In this document: positions 41,139 to 49,176 of the stretch, piece by piece
Layout of the letters: each line of letters opens with the position of its first letter
How positions within the stretch are numbered: position 1 is the first letter of the stretch
Origin: Gudongella sp046224405
Lineage (GTDB): Bacteria; Bacillota; Clostridia; Tissierellales; Tissierellaceae
Length of the DNA: 64,000 nt
Direction of reading: 5' to 3'
Assembly: GCF_046224405.1 (NCBI RefSeq)
Contig: NZ_JBJXRK010000005.1
Coordinates: 57,131 to 121,130, forward strand
The notes under the pieces: model-generated
Databases searched by the model: none
Seen by the model: only the letters and a program-made list of their open reading frames with translations
Told to the model about the DNA's origin: nothing
Translations under genes and position numbers: made by a program

Positions 41139-42791
41139 ATGAACAAGAGACTATTAGCTTTAATGTTGGTTTTGGTAATGTCAATCACAGTATTGGCTGG
41201 ATGTAGCCAACCAGCAGAACAACCTGCAGAGGAACCAGCAGAGCAGCCAGCTGAAGAGCCTGCTTCAGAAGAGTCAGTTTTCCATTGGAATATAGGTGCT
41301 GACCCTAAGACCATCGACCCTGTTCTTAACGGAGCAAGCGACGGTGGAGACGTAATCAACCAGACATTTGAGGGACTAGTAAGAGAGAAAAGTGGAGAGA
41401 TCTATCCTGGTATCGCTGAGAGCTGGGACGTATCAGAAGACGGTATGACTGTTACTTTCAACCTGAGAGAGTCAAACTGGTCAGACGGTACACCACTTAC
41501 TGCACATGACTTTGTTTATTCCTGGAAAAGAGGAATGGACCCTGCAACAGCATCAGAGTATGCTTGGATTTGGGAGTATACAAATGTAGTTGGAGCATAT
41601 GATGCAGTAAATGGAGGATCACTGGACGAAGTTGGAGTAACTGCAGTTGATGACTATACTCTAGAGGTTCAGCTTGAAACTCCAACAGATTATATCGTAA
41701 GTTTGCTTTCATTCTACCACTTCCTGCCAACCAAGCAAGAGGCAGTTGAAGCCGGAGCAGATGGGGCATGGGCGAAAGATCCTGCTAACGCAGTATCAAA
41801 CGGACCTTTCAAACTAACAAGCTACTCAATCGGTGGCGGACTTACACTTGTTAAAAACGAAGAGTACTGGAATGCAGATGCAGTTAAGATTGACAGAATC
41901 GAAGGTAAATTTATCGACGAGGCTTCAACAGCTTACCAGGCATATCAGAGTGGAGAGCTTCATTTCCTACCTGATGTACCATCAGCTGAAATTCCAAGAT
42001 TGATGGCAGAAGATCCAAACTTCTACGTATTCCCATTGCTTGGAACTTACTACTACAACTTTAACATGGACCTTGATCTGTTCCAGGATGTAAGAGTTAG
42101 AAAAGCTCTTAACCTTGCAGTTGACAGATCACTTATAACAGAGACAATGGCTTCAGGTCAGATTCCAGCAGCTGGATTCGTACCAGTAGGATTCCCAGAC
42201 CATGAAGGAAATGACTTTGCTGAGACAGCAGGAACATATGGAATCCCAACTGATGCCAGTGCAGTAGAAGAAGCAAAAGCATTGTTGGCAGAGGCTGGAT
42301 ATCCAAATGGAGAAGGCTTCCCAGAGTTTACAATCATGTACAACACTTCAGAAGGACATCAGCAGGTAGCTGAGCTTGTTCAGGAAATGCTTAAGACTAA
42401 CCTTGGTATCAACACCAAGCTTGAGAACCAAGAGTGGGCAGTATTCCAGGATACAAGAAAAGAAGGCGACTACGAGATGGCTAGAGGTGGATGGTTGACA
42501 GACTTTATGGACCCAATGGGACTTCTTGCAATCTTCACAACTGACAACGCATACAACGATCCTAACTATAATAACGCTAGATATGACGAGCTTCTTTCAA
42601 CTGCTGCTAAGACAAGAGGAGCAGAGCACTTTGAGGCACTTTATGAAGCACAGGAAATTCTGATGACAGAACTTCCAGTAATGCCAATCTACTATTATAC
42701 AGACGTTATGCTGGTTTCTCCAAACCTAGTAGGATGGGACAGATCAGTTCTTGGAACTATCGACTTCTCAACTGCTGAATTGGTAAACTAA
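41139..42791 (+). CDS. oppA: Oligopeptide-binding lipoprotein OppA
   Basis: 550 residues, SBP_bac_5 family. Lipoprotein signal peptide with lipobox LAG-C at about residues 19-23, then a repetitive linker of QPAEEPAEQPAEEPA units (about 24-45). The mature protein has the family blocks ADPKTIDPVLNGASDGGDVINQTFEGL and VRKALNLAVDRSLI. It captures peptides outside the cell and delivers them to OppBC. AAGGAGGGG lies before the ATG. It has its own promoter and a strong terminator, so it can be made in excess over the membrane components. Confidence 0.95.
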   Translation: MNKRLLALMLVLVMSITVLAGCSQPAEQPAEEPAEQPAEEPASEESVFHWNIGADPKTIDPVLNGASDGGDVINQTFEGLVREKSGEIYPGIAESWDVSEDGMTVTFNLRESNWSDGTPLTAHDFVYSWKRGMDPATASEYAWIWEYTNVVGAYDAVNGGSLDEVGVTAVDDYTLEVQLETPTDYIVSLLSFYHFLPTKQEAVEAGADGAWAKDPANAVSNGPFKLTSYSIGGGLTLVKNEEYWNADAVKIDRIEGKFIDEASTAYQAYQSGELHFLPDVPSAEIPRLMAEDPNFYVFPLLGTYYYNFNMDLDLFQDVRVRKALNLAVDRSLITETMASGQIPAAGFVPVGFPDHEGNDFAETAGTYGIPTDASAVEEAKALLAEAGYPNGEGFPEFTIMYNTSEGHQQVAELVQEMLKTNLGINTKLENQEWAVFQDTRKEGDYEMARGGWLTDFMDPMGLLAIFTTDNAYNDPNYNNARYDELLSTAAKTRGAEHFEALYEAQEILMTELPVMPIYYYTDVMLVSPNLVGWDRSVLGTIDFSTAELVN

Positions 42792-42810
42792 TAAAATAAG
42801 CAAATTAAAG

Positions 42811-42837
42811 CCGCTGACCTTTTGGTCGGCGGTTTTT
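42811..42837 (+). terminator. Terminator of oppA
   Basis: CCGCTGACC and GGTCGGCGG form a 9-base-pair stem with a TTTT loop, followed by five T. Confidence 0.85.
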
Positions 42838-42865
42838 ACATGATTAATTTCGAGGCAGTAAACAA

Positions 42866-42894
42866 TTGTTTATCCCTTTCGGTTGTGATAGAAT
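42866..42894 (+). promoter_or_regulatory. Promoter of the MFS transporter gene
   Basis: TTGTTT and TAGAAT with a 17-base spacer, 33 bases before the TTG start codon. Confidence 0.55.
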
Positions 42895-42927
42895 AACATC
42901 TATACGTATTTTGAAAGAAGGGATAGC

Positions 42928-44130
42928 TTGAACAACAAATACAAAAAGGTGATGCTATTTTCATCTCTTATTTTCATAACCACCAACTTTCACCATCCGG
43001 TGAATCCAACATACTTTACAATGCTGGGTCTGCCCAGCCACGTCTTTGGGACATCCTTTGCAATGATGGTATTTGCATCCTTTTTAACATCCCCATTGTG
43101 GGGCAGTTGGGGAGACAAAAAGAGCAGAAAGATGACCTTGGTGTATTCGACAATACTATACGGGTCATCACAGATAATATACGGTCTGGCCAATAATATT
43201 TGGCAGATACTTGTAATGAGGGCAATTGCGGGACTGTTTACAGGGGGTTTCATGGTGGGGCTTATGGCCATGATAGTAGATGTAAGCAATGAAGAGAAAA
43301 GAGGAGAAATGATAGCCGCCTATTCAGCTCTCATGAGTGTTTCCATGGCTGTAGGATTTCTGACAGGTGGAGCCCTTGGGTATCTGCCAATAAGATTTGT
43401 ATTCTTTATTCAGGGCGGTGTAATGATCCTAATTGGACTTGGGATATACTTCTTTATGGAGGAATCAAACAAGCCCCAGAAGTTGGGCTCAAAGCCGCAG
43501 TTCATATGGAACATACTTGCTGAAAAGGAGAAGAGAGAGGCAGTATTCACTCCTTGGATACTTTCATTTCTGGGAATCACCTTTTTTGCATTTATAGCTT
43601 ATTCCAGCAACAACAATGCCTTCAATTATTATCTTCGAGATGAATTGAATTTTGAACCCATAGTCAATGGAATATGGAAGGCAACTACTGGATTAATAGG
43701 TCTTGTTGCCAACCTGACCATCAATGTTTGGATTGTAAGAAAAACAGAGCTCAGGACATCCATGAGGGTATTGCTTGGTCTCGCTCTGATGTCTGCAACC
43801 ATGATATACCTTAGGGATGCCACTTATCCATTTATGATATGGAGCCTTTTTTATTTCACATTCCACACCATTCTATTCCCTCTTCTACAGAATTTTGCAG
43901 TTGAGGATTCCCATCACGGAGCTGGGTTCATGTCGGGAATATTCAATGCCGTGAAGGCCTTGGGTGAGATGTCTGGAGCCATCATTGCAGGCTTTGCCTA
44001 TGGACTTGGAAGCAAGGTTCCATTCCTCCTTGCAGCAGCAGCCCTTATGATTGCTCTGATTCTGGGATTCTTGCAGCTCCTGGGAATCAATGGAGGGAGA
44101 AGACTTGCAAGAAGCGATAAAAACGTATAG
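42928..44130 (+). CDS. MFS transporter
   Basis: 400 residues with about 12 helices in two halves. The loop 2-3 motif is seen as GSWGDKKSRKMTLVYS (G-x3-D-R/K-x-G-R/K-type), and a second half begins near residue 200 after the basic central loop. Drug, sugar or metabolite efflux are all possible; the substrate is unknown. The start is TTG, 4-5 bases after AAGAAGGGA. A 33-residue membrane peptide gene follows and shares the terminator. Confidence 0.8.
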   Translation: MNNKYKKVMLFSSLIFITTNFHHPVNPTYFTMLGLPSHVFGTSFAMMVFASFLTSPLWGSWGDKKSRKMTLVYSTILYGSSQIIYGLANNIWQILVMRAIAGLFTGGFMVGLMAMIVDVSNEEKRGEMIAAYSALMSVSMAVGFLTGGALGYLPIRFVFFIQGGVMILIGLGIYFFMEESNKPQKLGSKPQFIWNILAEKEKREAVFTPWILSFLGITFFAFIAYSSNNNAFNYYLRDELNFEPIVNGIWKATTGLIGLVANLTINVWIVRKTELRTSMRVLLGLALMSATMIYLRDATYPFMIWSLFYFTFHTILFPLLQNFAVEDSHHGAGFMSGIFNAVKALGEMSGAIIAGFAYGLGSKVPFLLAAAALMIALILGFLQLLGINGGRRLARSDKNV

Positions 44131-44166
44131 AATAGAGTCAAAGGTAAAATATTGGAGGAATATTAT

Positions 44167-44268
44167 ATGCATATAAGGGACAAGAAGAAAATCACAATGG
44201 TCATAGTAATTGTCATTGCATTTGCGATGATTGCACCACTTTTGCTTAATGCTTTGTATTACATCTAA
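44167..44268 (+). CDS. Small single-pass membrane protein (33 residues)
   Basis: Begins MHIRDKKKITMVIVIVIAFA and ends APLLLNALYYI. A basic N-terminus (HIRDKKK) is followed by one hydrophobic helix, so it should insert with the N-terminus inside. GGAGG stands 8 bases before the ATG and a strong terminator follows, both of which support a real gene. It resembles in size and layout the small Firmicutes membrane proteins such as Prli42 and DUF4044, but I cannot assign it to either. It lies 36 bases after the MFS gene and is probably co-transcribed with it. Confidence 0.65.
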   Translation: MHIRDKKKITMVIVIVIAFAMIAPLLLNALYYI

Positions 44269-44292
44269 AGAAATTATGAGAACGAGTCAGTG

Positions 44293-44318
44293 AACCAGGC
44301 CAGAAGGTCTGGTTTTTT
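44293..44318 (+). terminator. Terminator after the small membrane protein gene
   Basis: AACCAGGCC and GGTCTGGTT pair around AGAA, followed by a T-run that continues to 44328 with one C. Confidence 0.9.
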
Positions 44319-44411
44319 CTTTTTTTGGAGCAGAATGGCTTAAATAAATGGTACTACAGATTTTCATGGGTATATACACTGTAAGTGAAACTCTAGTAGG
44401 GAGGGATGATA

Positions 44412-46751
44412 GTGAAGGACAAGTTTAGATTGAAGGCTGAAGAGCTAACAAGTATTTGCGACCAGGAGGACCTTAACTTTGATACCACAGAGGATATGAG
44501 TCCCCTTAAGGGCATAATCGGACAGGACAGGGGAACACAGGCACTTGGATTTGGTCTGAAAATCAAGAAGAAGGGGTATAATATCTATGTTTCAGGCCTA
44601 AGCGGTACAGGCAGGAGCACATTCACCTATTCAATTGCCGAAGGCTATTCAAAGCAGGAGCCGGTTCCACTGGATTGGGTGTACGTCTATAATTTCAACA
44701 GGAAGGAATCTCCCAAGGCGCTTTCCTTCAAGCCTGGGCAGGGTAAGGAATTCAAGAAGGAACTGGAGGGATTCATTGAGCATCTTAAGAGGACCATACC
44801 TGAAACCTTTGCGGGAATAGAATACGAAACAAGAAAAAATGATGTCATAAAGATTTTCAATCAAAAGAAGGGAAATGTCCTTAAAAAGCTCAATGAAAAA
44901 TCGGCAGAATATGGTTTTGTATATACCCCAAGTGAGCAGGGTCTGATTTCCATTCCCCTGAAGGATGGAAAACCCATTAATGAAGAGGAATACGCAGCCC
45001 TTTCAATAGAAGAGCGGGAAGACATGATGGAGAAGTACGAGGAGCTTAGAATTGCAACAGTTGAGGAATTCAATGACCTAAGAATCCTTGATGAAGACCT
45101 GGCTGAAAACATTAACCAGCTTGATCAGAATGTGGTGCTTGAAGTAATAAGATATGACATAAAGAAGCTTATGGACAAATACGGTCAAAGGGCCGCAACG
45201 GCAATTTATCTCAACGAGCTGGAAAAGGACATTCTTGAGAATTTGGGCAAGTTCAAGAATAAGAACGCACCCAAGAACTTTTCCCTGTTTGACCTGCCCA
45301 CAGGCAATGACGAGAATTTCTTCATACGGTATAGGGTGAATCTGTTTGTTGACAACAGCCAGCTTGAAAATGCCCCAATAATTCTTGAATCAAACCCCAT
45401 CTACAACAACTTGATGGGTCATATCGAGTACAAGAGTCAGATGGGCGTCCTGACAACGGATTTCACACAGATTAAACCAGGATCTCTCCATCAGGCGAAT
45501 GGGGGATATATAATCTTTCAGATGAAGGAGATCCTCAACAATCCAATATCATGGGAAATGCTTAAAAGGTCCCTTAAGACCAATGAAATCAACATCGAAA
45601 ACTACAACAGACTTATGGGCATGGCAGTGACTGCAACCCTTAAGCCGGAACCGATACCGTTGGATGTGAAGGTAATTATAATTGGTGACGACTACACCTA
45701 CAATATTCTATACAATTATGACGATGACTTCAGGAAGCTTTTCAAGGTCATGGCTGACTTTGACATTGAGATGGATAAAAGCAGTGAGAACCTAAAAAGG
45801 ATGGGTGAATTCATAGCAACCCACTGTAAGGAGAGCAACATCAAGCACTTTGACAAGATGGCGGTATCAAGGGTGGTTGAATACAGCACCAGAATTGCCG
45901 GACACCAGGACAAACTGAGCACCCAGTTCAATCAGATAATTGAAATACTGTATGAGGCCGATTTCTGGGCAACTGAGGAAGGCTCGGACTACGTCTACGA
46001 AAGGCATGTCAAGAAGGCTATTGATGAAAAGATATACAGATCCAACAAGTATGAACAGAAGCTGAATGAAATGTTTATGGAGGGAACCCTGCTGATTGAC
46101 ATAGATGGTGAGAAAGTGGGGCAGATCAACGGCCTTGCAGTCATGGGAACTGGTGAGTACAGCTTTGGAAAGCCCAGTAGAATAACCGCCACAGTCTACA
46201 GTGGAGAGGAAGGTGTTATCAACATTGAAAGGGAGGCCAAGCAAAGTGGAAGGATCCATGACAAGGGAGTCTTGATTCTAAGTGGCTATCTGGGACAGAG
46301 ATATGCAAGGAAAAAGCCTCTTGGAATAAGCGTAGGTCTTGGATTTGAGCAGAGCTACTCAGTGGTTGACGGAGATAGTGCTTCAAGCACGGAGCTTTAT
46401 GCAATACTATCCTCAATGTCGGACACTCCAATTAAGCAGTACCTGGCAGTGACGGGGTCAATCAACCAGAAGGGTGAAATCCAGCCTATAGGAGGAGTCA
46501 ATGAAAAGATCGAGGGCTTCTACCAGGTGTGTAGACTAATAGGCTTAACAGGTAGGCAGGGAGTGGTTATCCCCAGATCTAACATCAAGAATCTGGTCCT
46601 GAGGGATGAAGTCATCCAGGCAGTGGAAAAGGGTGATTTTCATATTTACGCAATAGACAATGTTGAGGAAGGGGTTCAGATCCTTATGGGCAGGACAATG
46701 GAAGACCTGGACGGAGTAATCAACAAGAAGCTTGAAGGTATAAGCAATTAA
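44412..46751 (+). CDS. Lon-family ATP-dependent protease with AAA_32 domain (YcbZ/LonB-like)
   Basis: 779 residues. The N-terminal part has a Walker-A-like VSGLSGTGRSTFTY (about 62-75) and an AAA_32 domain with a long helical insert (about 125-280). GYIIFQMKEILNNPISWEMLKRSL is an AAA+ core block. The C-terminal Lon protease domain has the catalytic dyad Ser656 in GDSASSTE and Lys699 in GGVNEKIEG. This type is related to E. coli YcbZ and to LonB rather than to LonA: there is no N-terminal substrate domain. It probably degrades damaged or regulatory proteins. GTG at 44412 is preferred because GGGAGGG lies 6 bases upstream, whereas ATG at 44406 touches it. Confidence 0.85.
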   Translation: MKDKFRLKAEELTSICDQEDLNFDTTEDMSPLKGIIGQDRGTQALGFGLKIKKKGYNIYVSGLSGTGRSTFTYSIAEGYSKQEPVPLDWVYVYNFNRKESPKALSFKPGQGKEFKKELEGFIEHLKRTIPETFAGIEYETRKNDVIKIFNQKKGNVLKKLNEKSAEYGFVYTPSEQGLISIPLKDGKPINEEEYAALSIEEREDMMEKYEELRIATVEEFNDLRILDEDLAENINQLDQNVVLEVIRYDIKKLMDKYGQRAATAIYLNELEKDILENLGKFKNKNAPKNFSLFDLPTGNDENFFIRYRVNLFVDNSQLENAPIILESNPIYNNLMGHIEYKSQMGVLTTDFTQIKPGSLHQANGGYIIFQMKEILNNPISWEMLKRSLKTNEINIENYNRLMGMAVTATLKPEPIPLDVKVIIIGDDYTYNILYNYDDDFRKLFKVMADFDIEMDKSSENLKRMGEFIATHCKESNIKHFDKMAVSRVVEYSTRIAGHQDKLSTQFNQIIEILYEADFWATEEGSDYVYERHVKKAIDEKIYRSNKYEQKLNEMFMEGTLLIDIDGEKVGQINGLAVMGTGEYSFGKPSRITATVYSGEEGVINIEREAKQSGRIHDKGVLILSGYLGQRYARKKPLGISVGLGFEQSYSVVDGDSASSTELYAILSSMSDTPIKQYLAVTGSINQKGEIQPIGGVNEKIEGFYQVCRLIGLTGRQGVVIPRSNIKNLVLRDEVIQAVEKGDFHIYAIDNVEEGVQILMGRTMEDLDGVINKKLEGISN

Positions 46752-46795
46752 GGGAAGAGAGATAATCTCATGAAATACTAAACAGGAGGAAAGAG

Positions 46796-48001
46796 ATGAC
46801 TTATAATTTTGATGAAATTGTGGACAGAAGCGGTACCTATTCTTCAAAGTGGGATGAGGGTGTGCAAAAGGAGTTGTTTGGAAGGTCCGGACTATTACCC
46901 TATTGGGTTGCGGATATGGAATTCAAGGCAGCTCCGGAGATACTGAAGGCATTGGAGGATAGGGTCCACCACGGAATCTTTGGATACACGGCAAGACCAG
47001 CTGAATACTACCAGGGAGTGATCAACTGGACAAGGAAAAGATTCGGTTGGGATGTAGAGAGGGAGTGGATTCTTTTCACACCGGGAATTGTACCAGGGGT
47101 CAACTATGTTATTCAGGCACTTACGGAAGAAGGTGACGGTGTAATAATAAATGAACCTGTATACTATCCATTTTCAAGAAGCATTGAGGAAAATGATAGG
47201 GAGGTTGTCAACTCACCCCTTGTGATGAAGGACAACCGATACCATATTGATTTTGAGGATTTGGAAGAAAAGGCTAGGGATCCCAGAAACAAGCTCTATG
47301 TACTTTGCAGTCCACACAATCCTGTATCCAGGGTATGGAGCAGGGAGGAGCTAAGAAAAGTGGGGGAGATATGCCTTGAAAATGATGTGTATGTATTGGC
47401 GGATGAGATTCACAATGATCTGATCCTTGGTGAAAACAGGCATACAATGTTTGCCTCTGTTGACAAAGGATTTGAGGATATTTCAATCACTGCAACGTCC
47501 ACAACCAAGACCTTTAACCTGGCTGGCTTCTATGCCTCAAATATCATAATCCCAAACAAGGAAATCAGGGGCAGGGTTGAAAAGGTTCTATTGAAGAACA
47601 GCATTGGAAATCAGGGACCATTGAGCATAGAGGCTGTAATGGCTGCCTACAACCATGGAGAAGAATGGCTTGAAGACCTTCTTGTGTATCTGCAGGAGAA
47701 TGTTAAGTTCACAAGAGAGTATCTGAAGGAGAGACTTCCTGATATTGATTTTACAGAAACTGAAGGGACCTATCTCATGTGGCTTGATTTCAGAGCATAT
47801 GAAAAGGATGGAAGGACTCTGGAGAAGGTGCTTGTGGAAAAGGGAGAAGTTGCACTTGATGGGGGAACCTGGTTCGGTGACGGCGGAGATGGATTTATGA
47901 GGCTGAATGTTGCAGCTCCAAGGGATTTCCTCAAGGAGGGGCTTGATAGGATAGTTAAGGCCATTACGGAGGAGTACATTGCAGAGAACAATGAACAATA
48001 A
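46796..48001 (+). CDS. patB: C-S lyase / MalY-PatB-type aminotransferase
   Basis: 401 residues, fold-type I PLP enzyme. LPYWVADMEFKAAPEILKAL near the N-terminus is typical for the MalY/PatB group; CSPHNPVSRVW, LADEIHNDLIL and STTKTFNLAGFYASN (with the PLP Lys) follow. PatB cleaves cystathionine or cysteine conjugates to thiol, pyruvate and ammonia. AGGAGG precedes the ATG. The last codons (AENNEQ) lie in sequence that matches the edge of repeat copy B, so the C-terminus may have been formed or replaced by repeat insertion. Confidence 0.87.
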   Translation: MTYNFDEIVDRSGTYSSKWDEGVQKELFGRSGLLPYWVADMEFKAAPEILKALEDRVHHGIFGYTARPAEYYQGVINWTRKRFGWDVEREWILFTPGIVPGVNYVIQALTEEGDGVIINEPVYYPFSRSIEENDREVVNSPLVMKDNRYHIDFEDLEEKARDPRNKLYVLCSPHNPVSRVWSREELRKVGEICLENDVYVLADEIHNDLILGENRHTMFASVDKGFEDISITATSTTKTFNLAGFYASNIIIPNKEIRGRVEKVLLKNSIGNQGPLSIEAVMAAYNHGEEWLEDLLVYLQENVKFTREYLKERLPDIDFTETEGTYLMWLDFRAYEKDGRTLEKVLVEKGEVALDGGTWFGDGGDGFMRLNVAAPRDFLKEGLDRIVKAITEEYIAENNEQ

Positions 48002-48048
48002 GCTGCCATCCCGACTACCATTGGGGATTTCGTCTTAATGTTTCACTC

Positions 48049-48220
48049 GGAAAGTGTTATGAACCGCTCTCTGATTCAAGCTCAGAGATTTATCACACTT
48101 GTTTCGAAAATTGACTTGCAAACTCGCTTCGCTCAGACATGCAAGTCAAAGCGATTTTCTCACTTCGAGTGAAAAATCTAGCTGATCTTTCCATATGTTC
48201 GCTATTCATAAACACTTTCC
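48049..48220. repeat. Large nested foldback within copy B
   Basis: Outer arms GGAAAGTGTTATGAA (48049-48063) and TTCATAAACACTTTCC (48205-48220) pair with one bulge. Inner arms TTGACTTGCA (48111-48120) and TGCAAGTCAA (48140-48149) pair perfectly around a loop containing CTCGCTTCGCTCAG. Also GAAAAT (48106) and ATTTTC (48154) flank the inner stem. Confidence 0.8.
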
Positions 48221-48248
48221 TTATGTAGAAAGTTAAAAGACAAAAATA

Positions 48249-48323
48249 GGGTCCAAAACTCTTCGCCATGTTCAGAGTGACAATTATCTTGTCGTCCTGA
48301 GTAAAACGAAGGATCTTGGACCC
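48249..48323. repeat. 75-base imperfect foldback of copy B
   Basis: Ends GGGTCCA and TGGACCC as in copy A. Paired inner blocks: CTTCG/CGAAG, TCAG/CTGA and GACAA/TTGTC. Confidence 0.8.
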
Positions 48324-48394
48324 TAGCTATTTGCTTATTTTGTTAACTCTAACCTCTTAGATATTAATTCTTGACTGAATAGTTTTTACTTTGT

Positions 48395-49021
48395 TCACCG
48401 TTCATTGTTAGCTGTATTTTCATATTTGGTCAGGTCCAGTTCCAACACTTCTGCAAGTGTCAGCGGGCTTCCCTTCTTGTTCAGCTTCAGAGCATTGAGG
48501 GTCATTTCTGCCATGGTCCTTCTCATCAGATAACCGTTTGGATTGACATTGATTCCTTTCATCAAGCCAAGCTTCTCTGCAATCTCAGGCACGGAATCGT
48601 AAAGACCGGATTCCTCCCTGTAGTCAAGAACCCTTAAAAGAAGAACCTGAAAGTCCCTTACCTTCACATTGCGCCCAAATCCAAAGCTACCATCATCCAT
48701 CCCAATAATCAGATTCTTATCCACTGCCCATTGTATAAAGCCGTGATAGTAGGTATTATTCTCATCCAGATCGCTGAACTTGGCAGGAAGTAGATAGGTT
48801 GTGGCCTTGCTCTCCTCCTTGTACAATCTACTGATAAGGACAACCATGTCCTGTCTCATCAAATAACTGTCAAGCATAAGGTCTCCATTCTTGTCGCCTT
48901 TGAGAACCCCTAGCTCCTTCAATATTTCAGGTGGTGTATTAGCCTGTGCAAATGCTACTGAGCTGGAAAGAAGTGAGATCATAAGAATCGATACCAATAA
49001 TAGTAAACTTAATTTTTTCAT
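48395..49021 (-). CDS. Secreted protein with SLH-type domains
   Basis: 208 residues. A signal peptide (KKLSLLLLVSILMISLLSSSVAFA) is cut after AFA. The mature part shows S-layer homology-like repeats: ILKELGVLKGDKNGDLMLDSYLMRQDMVVLISRL, FSDLDENNTYYHGFIQWAVDKNLIIGMDDGSFGFG and a partial third. SLH domains bind secondary cell-wall polymers, so the protein is likely wall-associated; no other domain is present. Start at 49021 follows AAGGGGAT on the minus strand; a longer frame exists but lacks the signal peptide at its start. The last residues (TANNER) are encoded by repeat copy B. Confidence 0.8.
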   Translation of the reverse strand: MKKLSLLLLVSILMISLLSSSVAFAQANTPPEILKELGVLKGDKNGDLMLDSYLMRQDMVVLISRLYKEESKATTYLLPAKFSDLDENNTYYHGFIQWAVDKNLIIGMDDGSFGFGRNVKVRDFQVLLLRVLDYREESGLYDSVPEIAEKLGLMKGINVNPNGYLMRRTMAEMTLNALKLNKKGSPLTLAEVLELDLTKYENTANNER

Positions 49022-49104
49022 TTCTATCCCCTTTCCATATTTAATCCTATCTATATTATACATTGAATGGGAAGATGGCGATATTAAGTCTTTGTGACAA
49101 AGCA

Positions 49105-49133
49105 TTGAATGTTTTGCGTTAATGATGTAAAAT
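49105..49133 (+). promoter_or_regulatory. Promoter of pyrG
   Basis: TTGAAT and TAAAAT with a 17-base spacer, 43 bases before the pyrG start codon and divergent from the SLH gene. Confidence 0.55.
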
Positions 49134-49176
49134 GTTAACGTTAGAATCCAATAGTGATATTACAGGAGGAAATTTT

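Larger units (their letters stand above)
47985..48412. repeat. Composite intergenic repeat, copy B
   Basis: The gap between convergent patB and the SLH gene, including the last codons of both. It starts with GAGAACAATGAACAATAAGC and ends, read on the minus strand, with GCTAACAATGAACGGTGAAC, so its edges form an inverted repeat. Inside are a nested foldback (48049-48220), a second 75-base foldback (48249-48323) and, on the minus strand, TTAATATCTAAGAGGTTAGA as in copies A and C. No credible gene. Confidence 0.75.
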
